Shown here in pieces: positions 35,122-47,398 of a stretch of 64,000 nt of DNA (position 1 is the stretch's first letter; every line of letters begins with the position of its first letter). The notes under the pieces are model-generated. The model did no database searches. It saw only the letters and a program-made list of their open reading frames with translations, and had not been told where the DNA came from. The translations under genes were made by a program, and so were the position numbers. This stretch comes from Argentina anserina. Taxonomy: Eukaryota > Streptophyta > Magnoliopsida > Rosales > Rosaceae. The stretch spans positions 6,696,001-6,760,000 of the forward strand of contig NC_065872.1 of the NCBI RefSeq assembly GCF_933775445.1, read 5' to 3'.

Positions 35122-36833
35122 ATGTATAAAATGTGGAGGAATCAAAGGAAAAAAAAAACCTTGAATAATTGTGGTCATACATAAAACTATGAAATGAATC
35201 AAGGGGTATTTTTTCAAAGCAAAATCGACATATCCCATGGGGATCCCAATTAATCCCATATCGAAAGAAAAGGAGGGTGTAAGGTAGTAAGTATTTCTCT
35301 CCTTCCTTCCTTCCTTCTTTTCTTTCTATGCTAGTAGAAGATCCTTTTAGGATGCCCCTAAATCGCAGCAACCACTAGTGACAGGGCAGAATGAGAGTGC
35401 TCTCTAATCTCCCCATCAAACTTTGCCTTTTCTTTTGTAGTGTGTGGGGAGTGAATATGGATTATATATTAATGGTCACCATCTTTATATGAATGATATA
35501 AATCAGAATCTCAACACCTCTCCCATCGATCACCTCACTCCTTCCTTCATTCCTTTCTTCTTTTGTGTGCTTCAAGCTTCATCTCCCACCGCGTGTGTCC
35601 CGTGTACTATTGAATTACTTAGTTCCTAAGTACACATATTTGATATTTGACAAAAATGCCTGTGAGTACAAAATATTCTCATCCAATACTGCACCCTAGC
35701 CTAATCTAACGTCCAACTATTTTACAGTTAGGATACCTAGACAACGTTTAAGCATTTCTCACATGGCATACTACTATTCAAAACACTAATATCATTCTCA
35801 ATCAAATTTTCTCTACCCGAAGTTTCAGCCCATGCACATTATTTGGGAGAAAGTATAATTAGTACCTATTTTCGTCAGTGAAATTTGATGTATATTTTAA
35901 CAGCTGATGAGGATTTTAATTTCATTACACGCTCTACACGCTTAAATGATCTATATATAAATAAGACCTTAATTTTGTCTTTAACTCTAACAAAATTATA
36001 CAATATCAACACCGAAATGATACAGAAAGCAAAATTGTATGATCCTCAATTTAAGATTGTATAAGTTTTCTTGTATCTGCTTCATACATGCTTTGATATT
36101 GCGAAACTCATAGTCTCATATGTGTTGATGTACCTAAACTAGGGTTTGCGATGATATTTTAAAAACAAAACGAGCGAATGTTGACTCTAAGATTTTACTC
36201 AAGCATTGGCTAGCTCTTTTTCAAATGCCACCCACAATTATGGAATCACTTGCTGATGTTCGCCTGCTGATGTTTCAATGAATTATTAGGAAAATATGCT
36301 TTATACGATATCCAAGTTCGAAGATAAATTGTGTTTTGTTACTCCTCAATATATGATACCATCAAATTGATTTGTTTGCTACAAAAAATGATATTCTTAA
36401 AGGAACTAGGATGCCTAGATATGGCATAAAATCACCAAACTTAAATTAATCTCTGCCAACTCAGCTCTTGTCAATTTAGAGAACGAAAATTAACAAACTG
36501 ATTCAAATCAGGTTAAGATATGTCTTTATATAAACAAAAGAAAGAGACCTGCTTCTTCTGAATTAAAGAATGCTTTACCATTAATTAAACTCGTATTAGT
36601 GTTACCACCTTTCATATAATATATTATATATGCTGAATTCACATTGATTCAAAACAAGAGGTTTTAGGTTTTGAACGTTCAAGTTTAAGCTTGTTTCACT
36701 TGCGATACATGTCTCATAGGGTCAATCCCTCCCTAATGGAGGTGTGAAAACTATGTGATGTTCACATGAGTAAATCAAGCACACATATTGCTTTGGTGAC
36801 CCATTAATTGGTGGAGTTGGTTTTGTTGAAACT
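33712..36833. other. AT-rich spacer with microsatellites
   Basis: No gene is recognisable. An (AG)17 tract lies at 35087-35120, and CCTT tetranucleotide repeats lie near 35302-35316. The open frames that read through the AG tract as Ser-Leu repeats are artefacts of the microsatellite. Confidence 0.4.
35087..35120. repeat. (AG)17 microsatellite
   Basis: Thirty-four uninterrupted bases of AG dinucleotide. Confidence 0.95.
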
Positions 36834-37376
36834 TGGAGCAACCTTTGTTGAAGGTAAGAAACAAATCTACAACCTTATGGTGGTAGGTGGTTGATTTGTT
36901 TGACAAAGAAAGAAGAATGTATTGATGAGCATGCCAACATTGAGCATGAATCAAGGAAGAAGATTGACTTTGCTTCCATGCATGTTACATGCAAATGCAT
37001 GAATTGCACAAAGATGTTTGCCTATATAAAGGCATGAGAAGTGGTGCTATAAACATAGAAGAACAATAAGTGAGAGATCATCTTGTGTGTGATCAAGAGT
37101 GAGAGATAGAGAGAAAACTCTAAGTAGAGAGTTTTGTGTGTGTAGCAAAATAAAGTGTGTGAGAGTGTATCCCTTCAAGTGTGAGTCTTGAAGTAGTGTT
37201 TCTCTCGGTGTAACCTTTCTTCGTATAGTGGAGGTTATTTATTGTTGCTACCCGTGGACGTAGGCACTTTGCCGAACCACGTTAAATCCCGGTGTTCTCT
37301 TTCATTTTATTTTCACTTGTGGTTGTGAGTTATTTCGATTTCCATTCTTCAGTTCATTCTTCCGCATTACCTAACA
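36834..37376 (+). mobile_element. Probable solo LTR of a copia element
   Basis: The segment has the layout of a plant copia LTR. A TATA box (CTATATAAAGG, near 37023) precedes a leader rich in GAGAGA and GTGTGTG words. Then come CTCGGTGTAACC, CCCGTGGACGTAGGCA and GCCGAACCACGTTAAA, a combination typical of R/U5 in this group, and the end CATTACCTAACA at 37376. No primer-binding site or internal region follows, hence 'solo'. The left border (TGTTGAAACTTGG) is a guess and no 5-bp duplication was found. Confidence 0.5.
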
Positions 37377-38809
37377 ATGTCAAATTCCACTGATGAGGAA
37401 CAAATTAAAGAGCTATAAATAAAATAAATCTGTTCCACTGGTGATAGCAAGCTTACGTAACTGTATATATGAACCTTTCTCAAAGCTCAATCCCTTTAGC
37501 TAATAAGAATATGAGATGAAAAAAAACTTTTTGAACTAGTGAAGGGTTCCTGCAAAAACCAGTGATGGAACATTTTACACTTAAATGCATGAAAGGAGTT
37601 AGATCCTCGGAGTGATGCATATATTGATAAAATTATATAAATTTCTATGTGTTAAAAAACAACACATCGAAGTATTCGTCTAAAAAATATTTAAAAAAAA
37701 AAAAAATTAACAAGTAATTAAAGAAAACATTATGTGAAAAAAAAATGCATAATTTTTTTTCTAATACTTTGAATCCATTGAACAGGCAATCCATATTGAA
37801 CATCCAGAATATATCGAATCCTTCATTGAAAATTAACGATACTACTAATCTTCTTTAAGGTCTGCATGCATGTTTCTGCAGACAAAGATACAACTGAAGA
37901 ATAAGTTTTTGAATGTAATGCATTGGATCCTTTGCAGAGTATGTTCACACATCCAAAACCCTTAATTAAACGACAAAGAGGGGCATAGAAAACTCAAATA
38001 CTCGAGAATTAAACATACTTAATACCCCTTTATCTAGAAAAGCCATAACCTCTCTTTTTGGCTGGAATTAACGTATGATTATCCGCTTGATTAGGACCTA
38101 AGTGGTTCAAGTCTCCACAATATTATCATTAAAAACACATTTCGTTTTTTAGAGGTAGCAAAAAAGGAGCCAAACCCATCTTTCTGTGGTGGGCAAAAGT
38201 TTTCCACAAAATAAAGTCGCATTATAGAAAAATGAAAAGGAATAGTCGAAGACATAGTGTTTATTTTGGCCTCTCTGGTTTTCTGTGGTACGTGAAAATG
38301 GACGGAGGAGATTTCGTCGACTGATGAAACTATTGCTCCCATCACCATTTACCAAATCGAACATATTCTCTTCTTTCTGGTCGCCCTTCGCCGCCAATGG
38401 CAGCGCTTATCGTTAGTTGGGCGTGGTTCCACGCGCCGTGGTGCATTGCCATGCAAGTCCATGCATGTCCGACAAAAAGCAACCTAAGTGGATCCTACAG
38501 TTGGCCACCTAAGGCTAATCAGGTTATGCTACAGTGTTTGTGTGGGACAGTTGTAGGCTTTTGAGGGGCGCTCTATTACGTCATCGTTATTTCTAGCTAC
38601 CGGCTTTAGGGTTTAGTATATCTTTTCTGGATGTGAACTTTGCTGGTATTCTTCTGCACTACGTCTACAATCGATCTAGCCAAAACATTAGTTACTGTAA
38701 ATCGTAATTAGAGTTTGTTATTATTTACCGAAGCACGAACACCCTTATAGATCAAATAATAACCTTCTCATGCATGAATGATTTTGACTAATTGTTTGTT
38801 GTGTTTGGA

Positions 38810-39106
38810 TGAAGTAATCTTGTTTTGATAAATAAAATTATTTTGATGAGAATTTTATTTTCAGTAATATAAAATTTTAAGAATTGATAATTATTTTATT
38901 TGAATATTATTTCCTAAAATTAAAAAATAAGTTAGAATTACATGAAAAATATTGAGAATTGAATAATGACAAACAAACTTCAAATTCTCCTTATATTTTC
39001 TAATAGAATTTGCAATTTTATATGAATTTCACTACAAACAGGATAAAAAATATCAAATTTCTGGAATTTAATTAAATTCCTCCTTATTTTCTTCTATCCA
39101 AACACA
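38810..39106. mobile_element. AT-rich MITE with TGTGTTTGGAT ends
   Basis: TGTGTTTGGAT at 38810-38820 is repeated exactly in inverted form at 39096-39106. The subterminal GAAG(T)AA also has an inverted match. The 300-bp interior is very AT-rich and contains no coding sequence. The size fits a MITE. The target duplication is unclear. Confidence 0.55.
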
Positions 39107-39679
39107 TGATAAGAGAATATGGAAAAATTGTTTCTAATGATGAAAATCTGAAAACTTTTGCAGTAATCCATGATCGTGTGAATTTTTCACAGCTACGTAC
39201 ATCTATTTATAGTATTGATTAATGTTGACGAATCCCAAATATATAACCATACGGAGTAACGTACGTACATATAGACGTTTTGAAGAAAATATCTATATCG
39301 AAAGTATTACTGGTTTTCATCTTCTTTCGTTCTGTTAGGTGCTATTAGTTGATTCAGGTCCCAATTCTTGTTGTTGTGACTTGTACGTTTGTTTCTTGCT
39401 GCCTCAAAATGCAAGATCTACGTGCTTGGTTGATAATTAATAGAACAGTCAACACCTACAACTTTTTCTTTTTTTATTTGTCTCAATTCGATCACAAACA
39501 AATGCCAGTCTTTTTCACCCCGCTATATTTTCCATAAATATATACAAACACAGAAGTCACACTCATCCTTATATAAGATAATAAGGACGAATGACATAAA
39601 ACAGGAAGTGTTTCTTACTCAAACAACGGTTTCTCAAATTCATGACTAGATTCAATCAATTATATAAAAGTGGTTTAGT

Positions 39680-39940
39680 CTAGCTAGGAAGACTTGTACT
39701 AATGAAGCTTTTAGCTTTCACTTTGCAGGCAGTTAAGTTTTTATCAAAGATAGATGGATACGTTTGCCAAGTTCCACATTCAGAGTCAGTATCCCAGGCC
39801 TCAAAGTTGTTAATCATGGCTCTTTTCCAAAGCTTTTTCAAAGTGGGATAAGAGTAAAGATGGGTGGTGGTTTTCATGAGAGCAAGCTTTTGTGGGTCAT
39901 CTCTTAAGAATTGGGGAGACACAACTTTGGAACTTTAACG
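39680..39940 (-). other. Possible orphan terminal exon of unknown family
   Basis: A minus-strand frame of about 85 codons reads VVSPQFLRDDPQKLALMKTT and continues with HLYSYPTLKKLWKRAMINNF, EAWDTDSECGTWQTYPSIFD and KNLTACKVK before a stop at 39680. Its residue composition is protein-like, and an AG acceptor-like site (ttaaag) precedes it. It has no ATG at its upstream end and no partner exons that I can find. I do not recognise the family. It may be the last exon of a lost gene, or chance. Confidence 0.25.
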
Positions 39941-40834
39941 CAAACATCTTGACTTATTTGTCGTTGAAGTGGAGTGGTTATGAACTTATAATAAGGGTTA
40001 GAGAGGCTTGGAAAAGTGAGGCTCGGAATGAAGATTATACTTAAATTACATGCATGCATGGTGCTTGTTAAGTTAAGTTGCTAAAGGTAACCTATCTATC
40101 CGAGTTTCTAGTTTGATACATTTAAAGCTGAGTACTTAGTCTCAGCTAGCTAAGTGCTTGTGTTCGATACTTCTTACTGTACCATCAAGATTTTTATAAT
40201 CCAGATTCATGATTGGTAACCTAAGCGGCTAAGCCAAAATCTTGGGCAATATTCCTTACTAGTAATTTATGTAATGAGGTACTAATCAAATACGATCACC
40301 CTGCAGCCTCGCAAACATGCAGTAAGATAATCTGTCATTATCTAAAGAGAACCTTAGGAAAATAAAAACTAGCCAAAAAAGAAGCTTTAATCTCTCCACC
40401 TACAATACAACTCCTTCCATTTGGATCTTTTAAGTTTGACTGTTGGATCCTGCTAAATCGATCGACATGGTTCGAGTGCTTTGCATGGGCACTGAGCAAG
40501 CAAAGCTAATAATAAGGCAGCGAATCCAACAATGACAGAACTCAAAAGCATGGTGGTCATATATGACTTGAACAAGAAGCTTCAAAGAGATCAAAAGCGC
40601 CCTCTCTGACCCTCGTCATACTTGTCTGTCATGTATGCACATTATTAATCTAATGCCATACACTCTCCACCGTACCTTCCCCATGCTCACACTCACACGC
40701 AAAGATAAAAAGCCAGCAATCATCACCACCAAAATCCCCCTTACCATTTCCCAAGAACCAAATCCTACACGCCTTTGAGTTTGAGTTTCTTTGCTTCTAG
40801 TTCTTGATCTTTCTTTGTTCCTCTTAACCGAGCC
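39941..40834 (+). promoter_or_regulatory. Upstream region of the SCL15-like gene
   Basis: No gene is seen between the orphan frame and the SCL15-like ATG. The last ~150 bp are pyrimidine-rich and C-rich and probably form the 5' UTR. Confidence 0.3.
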
Positions 40835-42499
40835 ATGAGAGTACCCGTCACCACACCTCAGACCAACAACAACAACCAATCTCCAAACCCTAAACCCGAA
40901 ACCAATCTGGGATTCCACACTCCTTCCCGCATCAATCCAAACCACTGCTACGAACCAACCTCGGTTCTCGACCTCCGTCACAGCCCGAGCCCGGTGGCGG
41001 CAGATAATAAGCCTTCGAAAGTTTCAACAATCTCCGACGTCCTGACTCACCAAAATCACCATGATCAGCCACTGGAGTGGGACGAGCAGGTGGACTGGGA
41101 CTCCATCATGAGAGACTTGGGCTTGCACGACGACTCTGTCCCAAACCTGAAAACTACTACTACTACTACTAACACACACCTGAACCACCACCATAACGGC
41201 GAGCCTCATTTTCCTCATCTCCCGGAGTACCCTCACCCTCAGCCATTCGATCCCACCCAGCTGGTCCACTCCGATTTCAACCTCACCGAGGTCTACTCCT
41301 CCCAGAATTTCAGCCACCACAATCTGATTTCATACGACCAGACAGACATTAGTCCATCCCTCAACTCCAACGTAGGGTTTGATTTCATCGAGGAGCTGAT
41401 CCGAGCCGCGGACTGTTTCGACTCAGACGAGCTCAACCTAGCTCAGGTCATCCTGGACCGGCTGAACCAAAGGCAGCGATTATCATCACCAAACTCAAAG
41501 CCGGTCGGAAGGCCTCTGCAGCGAGCCGCGGTTTATTTCAAAGCCGCCCTCCAGTCCCTCCTGAACAACTCGACCGGCTCAAGTCCAGTCCGCAACCTCT
41601 CCTCCTGGTCTGAGATTGTCCAGACGATTAGAGCCTATAAAGGCTTTTCCGGAATTTCGCCGATCCCGATGTTCTCACACTTCACAACTAACCAGGCCCT
41701 CCTAGAAGCCCTCAACGGCTCCAGCTTCATCCATGTCATCGACTTCGACATCGGCCTCGGCGGCCAGTACGCTTCGCTGATGAAAGAGCTTGCCGAGAAA
41801 GCTGACGTGTCGAGGATCAACCCGCCGGTGCTGCGCATCACCGCCGTCGTGCCAGAGGAGTACTCCGTCGAGAGCAGGCTGGTGAGAGAGAACTTATCCC
41901 AGTTCGCTCAGGAGCTCAAGATCAGATTCCAGATAGATTTCCTCCTCGTCCGAACCTTCGAGATTCTCTCCTTTAAGGCCATCAAGTTCATCGACGGAGA
42001 GAAGACGGCAGTTCTTCTATCACCGTACATCATGCGCCGCCTCAGCTCAGTCGATAACGTCGGAGCGTTCCTCGGTGATATGCGGCGCTTGTCACCGAGC
42101 GTGGTGGTGTTCGTCGACGGGGAGGGGATGTCGGAGTCGGGAACTACGTCGTTCAGGAGGAACTTCGTCTCGGGACTCGAGTTCTTCTCGATCATGATGG
42201 AGACCCTTGACGCGGGAGTGCCGGGAGGAGAGATGGTGCGAAAGATCGAGACGTATCTGCTGAGGCCGAAGATAGAGGCGGCGGTGGAGGCAGCCAGGAG
42301 GAGGGTCCCGCCGTGGCGGGAAGTGTTTCACGGCGCGGGAATGAGGGCAGTGGAGCTGAGCCAGTTTGCGGATTTTCAGGCGCAGTGCTTGTTGGGCAAG
42401 GTCCAGGTCAGGGGGTTCCACGTGGCGAAGCGACAGGCCGAGCTGGTGCTGTGCTGGCATGATAGGGCCCTGGTGGCCACCTCAGCATGGAGGTGTTAG
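40835..42499 (+). CDS. SCL15: GRAS transcription regulator, SCARECROW-LIKE 15 type
   Basis: A single intronless exon of 554 codons, as usual for GRAS genes. The N-terminal half is variable, with Asn/His/Thr-rich tracts. It carries two hallmarks of the HAM/SCL15 branch: VLDLRHSPSP near residue 44 and WDEQVDWDSIMRDLGLHD near residue 86. The GRAS domain starts near residue 183 (FDFIEELIRAADCFDSDELN). The VHIID motif is IHVIDFDIGLGGQY near residue 300, followed by PFYRE-like and SAW-like regions, and the protein ends LVATSAWRC. In Arabidopsis SCL15 is a nuclear regulator that represses seed-maturation genes in seedlings. The miR171 target site typical of HAM1-3 is not seen, as expected for this branch. 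The protein looks intact. Orthology is also supported by its position next to HVA22K and GBF1. Confidence 0.92.
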   Translation: MRVPVTTPQTNNNNQSPNPKPETNLGFHTPSRINPNHCYEPTSVLDLRHSPSPVAADNKPSKVSTISDVLTHQNHHDQPLEWDEQVDWDSIMRDLGLHDDSVPNLKTTTTTTNTHLNHHHNGEPHFPHLPEYPHPQPFDPTQLVHSDFNLTEVYSSQNFSHHNLISYDQTDISPSLNSNVGFDFIEELIRAADCFDSDELNLAQVILDRLNQRQRLSSPNSKPVGRPLQRAAVYFKAALQSLLNNSTGSSPVRNLSSWSEIVQTIRAYKGFSGISPIPMFSHFTTNQALLEALNGSSFIHVIDFDIGLGGQYASLMKELAEKADVSRINPPVLRITAVVPEEYSVESRLVRENLSQFAQELKIRFQIDFLLVRTFEILSFKAIKFIDGEKTAVLLSPYIMRRLSSVDNVGAFLGDMRRLSPSVVVFVDGEGMSESGTTSFRRNFVSGLEFFSIMMETLDAGVPGGEMVRKIETYLLRPKIEAAVEAARRRVPPWREVFHGAGMRAVELSQFADFQAQCLLGKVQVRGFHVAKRQAELVLCWHDRALVATSAWRC

Positions 42500-44230
42500 G
42501 GGATTTAGGGGTTTAGCTTTAGTTGAAATAAGTAGCTCTTAATTAAGGAATTATGGGTTATTATAGTCTCCTGTGTTTTTTTTTTGGTAATGATAGTCTC
42601 CTGTGTTTAGTAGTGTTAACTATTGGGGTTTGGGGGAGATTGGGATGTAAGTAAGGGGATCAATGTAACTTCAAAAAGATCCAGACCAGTTTGATATCAA
42701 TGGTTTGGGATCAGGTCTGTTGGTGCAAGTTTCATGGTTTTTCTGTAACTTTTTGCTTGTTTTTATGAACAAAGATAACAGGCCAGGAAAGCTAATTAAT
42801 TATGAATCTACTCATTCTAGTGTAGCTAGGTTCTCATGTTTTCTTTGAAAGATAATGGTGTCATCTTTCAAAGGAATTAGATCATACAATAAGTTGTAAT
42901 GGTGTATGGACTATCGATTTTTTTTAGTTGGTCTTATTTTTCGACGTAAGTGGACAAGTGGTGGCACCGTTATATGACTTAGATCTCTAAGTAAAATTAC
43001 TCTATAGCCAACCATCTATCATACCTTCAATCAGTTCAATATTTGATTTTCTAAGAGCAAGGACTAAAGTCGTGAGATGATAAAGCTGATAAATCATTGC
43101 ACTCAGGTGAGAGCTCTCCAGTGGCATGGTCTGTCAAACCACCCGAGTGTAGTGGCAAAATTTTAGGATGTTGAGTAGAACATCAGCAAACCACTTTTTG
43201 TTTTGGACAAGTATCAGCAAACCACTTGAGACTGTAAAAATCATTAGCAGTTCTGTGGTCCTATAACATTTTCAACTTTGGTGTTTCAACACAGAATATA
43301 ACCGTCCATAACTATAATTTCATAAACTCCAGCTAAGAGAATTAACAAGTCATAAAACATTTGAAGGAAAAATGAGTATGTATCAACATATTTAGTGGCA
43401 GCCCTGCAGCCATAGACAAAATATATAACTCGGTTTCAGAACCTGAGGATTCCCATAACAGTAAAACTGCATGCACTTCATCCGGTCACACCAAAAGAAC
43501 ATTCAGAAGCCATTAAGCACACAGTCTTGCAATTTTACCCCTACAAAATCAAACAAAAACACAATTAATCATCTGCAAACAATCCATGAAAGCCATTCGA
43601 TGATCAAGCAGGCCTGATACAGGTGCCTAGGCCATAATCTTACAAAATATATATGTACATTGCTTACAAATGAGAATAAAACAACTCTCCTACAACACTA
43701 GAACCAAGCCTGATACAGATGCCTAGGCAGCCAAGAAGACCGTTCCAGATTGATGATTCAGTTTTTCTTTGCAACGGAATATCTTTAATATTATGTATTA
43801 TTCCATGACAGATAAAAAAACATAATTTCACAACATACTACACTTTCTTGGTAATTACAATACATGCCTCTATATAGAAATTATAGCTTGCACGTACATA
43901 CCTTCAGTTGGACATTAGTTCTCCCTCATTAATTTACTTTTCATTAATAGAATCTCTGTGCACAATAAGATACTGAGATGTTTTAAGGTAGATGAAGTTG
44001 ATATATAATGATATAATCCATTACACCATCAGTCAGCTTCTCCATTCTTAAAAACTGTCAGATAAATTCCAAATGGTCAGCCTAAATAGAAAACAGAGTT
44101 TACGTATACTTGCAGCCACATGAAGTGACAAACTAGTTATCATCAACATGTACTGAAAAATGTATTAGTTTCAGTGCACACCGCACAGCATAACCGATAT
44201 ATGACTATTACTTTAAAGAGAACGGAAATT
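42500..44230. other. SCL15 3' UTR and spacer
   Basis: The 3' UTR probably runs to about 42800. The remainder has no gene. A 21-bp sequence (GCCTGATACAGGTGCCTAGGC, 43612-43632) recurs with one mismatch at 43708-43728. Confidence 0.4.
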
Positions 44231-45140
44231 GGCACTCCAATTTTTACAAACCACACTCCTTTGAAATTCCCTATTTACCCTCAAATTCCTTACTTCGACT
44301 AACCGGGCAAGAGCACAATTACAAGGAAAAAGCTACAAAGGCTAGCTAACAAAAAGGAAATCAACTCCCCAACATCATTCATCACCTGCGTCGGTGGCAC
44401 CACCTGGGAATGACTTTGTCAACAGGGAAGCAGAGGAAGAAATGTGATTATGAGTCACCTCCCGAGAGAAATTTGATCCTTCCATCCTTTTGTATTCCCT
44501 CTCTTTTTTTCCAAATTGGGTTCTCTTTCATGAGTTCGTCTATTGCATGATTTGCATCTCTTAATTGAGATTTTTCGACGATGATTTGGGATTAATATAC
44601 CCATTATTTCAATGAGTCTTCTCTCCTCCGCCACGGCGCCGCATGCAAAAGTATGCCTCTTTTCCTCCCCTTGTTATTCTTAATTAAGTGCAGCCCCTCA
44701 TCTGCTCCTCCACCATCTCAATTGTTGTCTTGCCATTCTCCTCATCGCTGGCAAAATTGATGGGTCAATGGTGGAAGGAAGTTGTTTGGCCATCTCGGTT
44801 GCTTATTTAAAGGACATAATAAGATTTGATAGTGGTGGACTGGTGGTAGCGATGGCATCGGCAGTCGTGGCACGGTGTCTCTGACTCTACCTTATCTAGA
44901 GTCCATTAAAGTCTGTTTCAATAGAATCGATGTCAGTTTCGTCTAAGAAAAATAGAATCGATTGCAGTGATGAAAAATTATTGCTTTCAGAGGTTAGAGT
45001 GAAATTGAGACTGAGAACAAATACAAGAGGAAAAATAAATATAGATATAGAAGAACGAAAGTAAGGAGATGATAAATAAGCGGAGGGCAGATTGGGAAAT
45101 TTATTGATTTGTGAGTGTGATTTGTAAAAACTGGAGTGTA
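44231..45140. mobile_element. Non-autonomous TIR element (910 bp)
   Basis: The left end GGCACTCCAATTTTTACAAA and the reverse of the right end TACACTCCAGTTTTTACAAA begin an inverted repeat that stays alignable for about 58 bp (ACCACACTC / ATCACACTC, then TTACCCTC / TGCCCTC). Exact direct repeats AAATT flank the element at 44226-44230 and 45141-45145. The inside has no transposase. The superfamily is uncertain: long TIRs suggest a Mutator relative, but the visible flank duplication is only 5 bp. Confidence 0.6.
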
Positions 45141-45589
45141 AAATTCAGCTTCCTACTTTAAATCACTCTATTGAGCGTTTTGAAAGGCGTTCTAATACCA
45201 TAGAGGAACATTAGAAAAAAAACATAATCCAAGAAAACAAAAGGTAGAGAAAGAATCAACTTTGCAACCTCTCGAGTATCACAACTAGAGGTATAACTAT
45301 TCAAGTCCTACTTGAATTTTCAATCATATCCATATTTCCTATATCTCTGAGAACGATAACACATATCCTATATATGATGACCGAAACTGAAACCTATGGA
45401 GGACAGAGAAGTGGCGCAGGGAAAATGGCTGAACCGAGAGAGTGGAGCAAAAAGTCGGTTACAGTAGTTGATGTTTCCTCGGAAGCTAGTTTGGATTCAG
45501 TTAATGGTAGTGTTTCACTGAAAGGGCAATCTCCAATTCAGGGCGGTGGTGGCTGGCCGACAGCCACACGAAACTCATGAGTCAAATAA

Positions 45590-47120
45590 TTTCCTAGAAC
45601 TGTCAAGGCTTGGAAAGTGCCATGACTGTTCGGAAATTGGGGGATTTGGTTAGATCTCATTCCCCTGCAGTGATCTTCCTATGTGAGACAAAGCAGAGTA
45701 TCACACCAACAATCTCCGGAGCAATACAAAGATTCTTTAAGGGTGTTACATTTGAGCCCTCTCTTTCGGGGGCAGGAGGTTTAGCTTTGTGGTGGAAGCC
45801 GGAGGTTGAGGCGGAGGTACTTTCAAAAAATAGAAATATTATTGACACTATCATTACAGTTACGAATTTGAATGTTACTATTTGAGTTTCTTTCTTTTAT
45901 GGCCCTCCATATAAGGACCAGAAGCAAGTTTTTTGGTCCTCAGTGCTGAATAGGGCTTTGACTCCTACTTTGCCTTGGATTTGTGTTGGAGACTTTAACA
46001 AAATTATTTTGAATTGTGAGAAGGAGGGGGTGTCTATTGGGCTTGGAATCGAATTCGCTTCCTCAAGAACTTCATGGATAATAACCTACTAGCATATTTG
46101 AACTGCTCAGGTCCGAGATTCACATGGGAGAACAGAAGAGATGAGGATGATGGGTTGATAAGGGAAAGGTTGGATCGTGCAGTAGGAAATGCTGAGCTTC
46201 TGAGCGTTTGGCCAAATGTGCACGTCGTGCATGAACCTAGAGTGGGATCAAACCATTGTCCTCTTGTTCTTTACTCTCAATCCAAGAAAAAAAGCCTCAT
46301 AACTTTTAAGGTTGAAGCGAAGTGGCTCGAGGACCCAGAGTGTTTGGCTCTGGTCTCGGCAGCTTGGAACTGTAATGACTCAGGAGATCATTTCTTGTGT
46401 TGGGAGAAAAATTTGAAGCAGTGTAGGGTAAGCTTGAAGAAGTGGAGTAAACAGAAATATCCGAACAATAAGGCCATGATTGATTCTCTCAATTGGGAGT
46501 TATCTGGTATTCAGTCGAGTTCAGGCCCTGGGGGTTCTCATGAGAGGGAGAAAGCAATTCTTATGGAGCCTGAGGTGGTCTGGAAGTTGGAGGAAGCCTT
46601 TTGGAAGCAAAGATCTCGTATCAACTGGCTCTTAAAAGGTGATAGAAACACTAAGTTCTTCCACCTTTCCACCATCTATAGACGTAGCAGAAATAGAGTA
46701 AGTAACATTTGCTTGGACAATGACAATTGGATAAATGGGGACAATCAGATTAAGGAGGCATTTACGCAATTTTATAATCAGCTCTACACAACTAATGGTC
46801 CGAGGGATTGTAATGAGTCCCTTAGTGCTGTTACTGGTCAGATTTCTAGCGAGCAAAATGCAGGCCTCCTAAACCCTTTAACCTCAGAGGAGGTTTTCTT
46901 AGCTGTCAAGCAGCTGGGCAATCTTAAGGTGCTAGGACCAGATGGCTTCCTAGGGTTTTTTTTATATAAACAATACTGGGAGGTGGTGAGTGACAATGTG
47001 AATAAGACAATGTCTTTTTTCTCGGATGTTAATTGCTCGGTGGATATCATTAGCAAAACAAACATTGTGCTCATTCCGAAGGTGCAACATCAGGAGATAT
47101 GGGGCAATGCATGTGTTCAA
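45590..47120 (+). mobile_element. L1-type LINE ORF2 fragment (endonuclease and start of RT)
   Basis: The reading begins NCQGLESAMTVRKLGDLVRS at about 45598, the start of the LINE apurinic endonuclease. It continues with VIFLCETKQSI, GAGGLALWWK, a stop at 45885, YGPPYKDQ and ICVGDFNKII, and, after a shift near 46060, GPRFTWENRRDE, ERLDRAVGNAELLSVWPN and SNHCPLVL. From 46074 a 356-codon frame leads through SRINWLLKGDRNTKFFH, LTSEEVFLAVKQLG and the RT entry ISKTNIVLIPKVQ, then ends. The RT catalytic core, RNase H, 3' UTR and poly(A) tail are missing. A plus-strand frame just upstream (45374-45580) is probably the end of ORF1. Confidence 0.85.
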
Positions 47121-47144
47121 GTATATAAGGCAATGGATAATTGA

Positions 47145-47398
47145 GTAACTAATAAGTGGTACAGTAGTCTTAACAGAACATACAGAAAATACTATTCAAA
47201 AGCAAGAAGCCAAGAAATGAGATTAAAAGTGAGAAACCAGAGGTTTACCGTTAAAACGACGCCGTTGCAATGTTAGTTTTTCATCTTTCAATTTGGACTG
47301 ATAAACCCGGCCCAACAAACCTCACCGCCCCGAAACCAAACCTCCATAACTGTTTTTTCTCTCCTTTGCACTCATTCCGTTCTTCCTGAAGAACAAAA
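47145..47398 (+). promoter_or_regulatory. HVA22K promoter/leader region
   Basis: About 250 bp lie between the truncated LINE and the HVA22K ATG. They contain a GGCCCAA motif near 47307 and a pyrimidine-rich leader (TTTTTTCTCTCC) near 47352. The LINE insertion therefore marks the upstream limit of this short promoter. Confidence 0.3.

Noticed and set aside
34927..35371. Two Ser-Leu repeat frames
   Set aside because: Both read through the (AG)17 microsatellite; they have no conserved part.
42092..42460. 122-codon minus-strand frame opposite the GRAS domain
   Set aside because: GC-rich shadow of the SCL15 coding sequence; nothing recognisable.
40835..42499. miR171 target site in the GRAS gene
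   Set aside because: I looked for a sequence like GATATTGGCGCGGCTCAATCA and found none; SCL15-type genes normally lack it.
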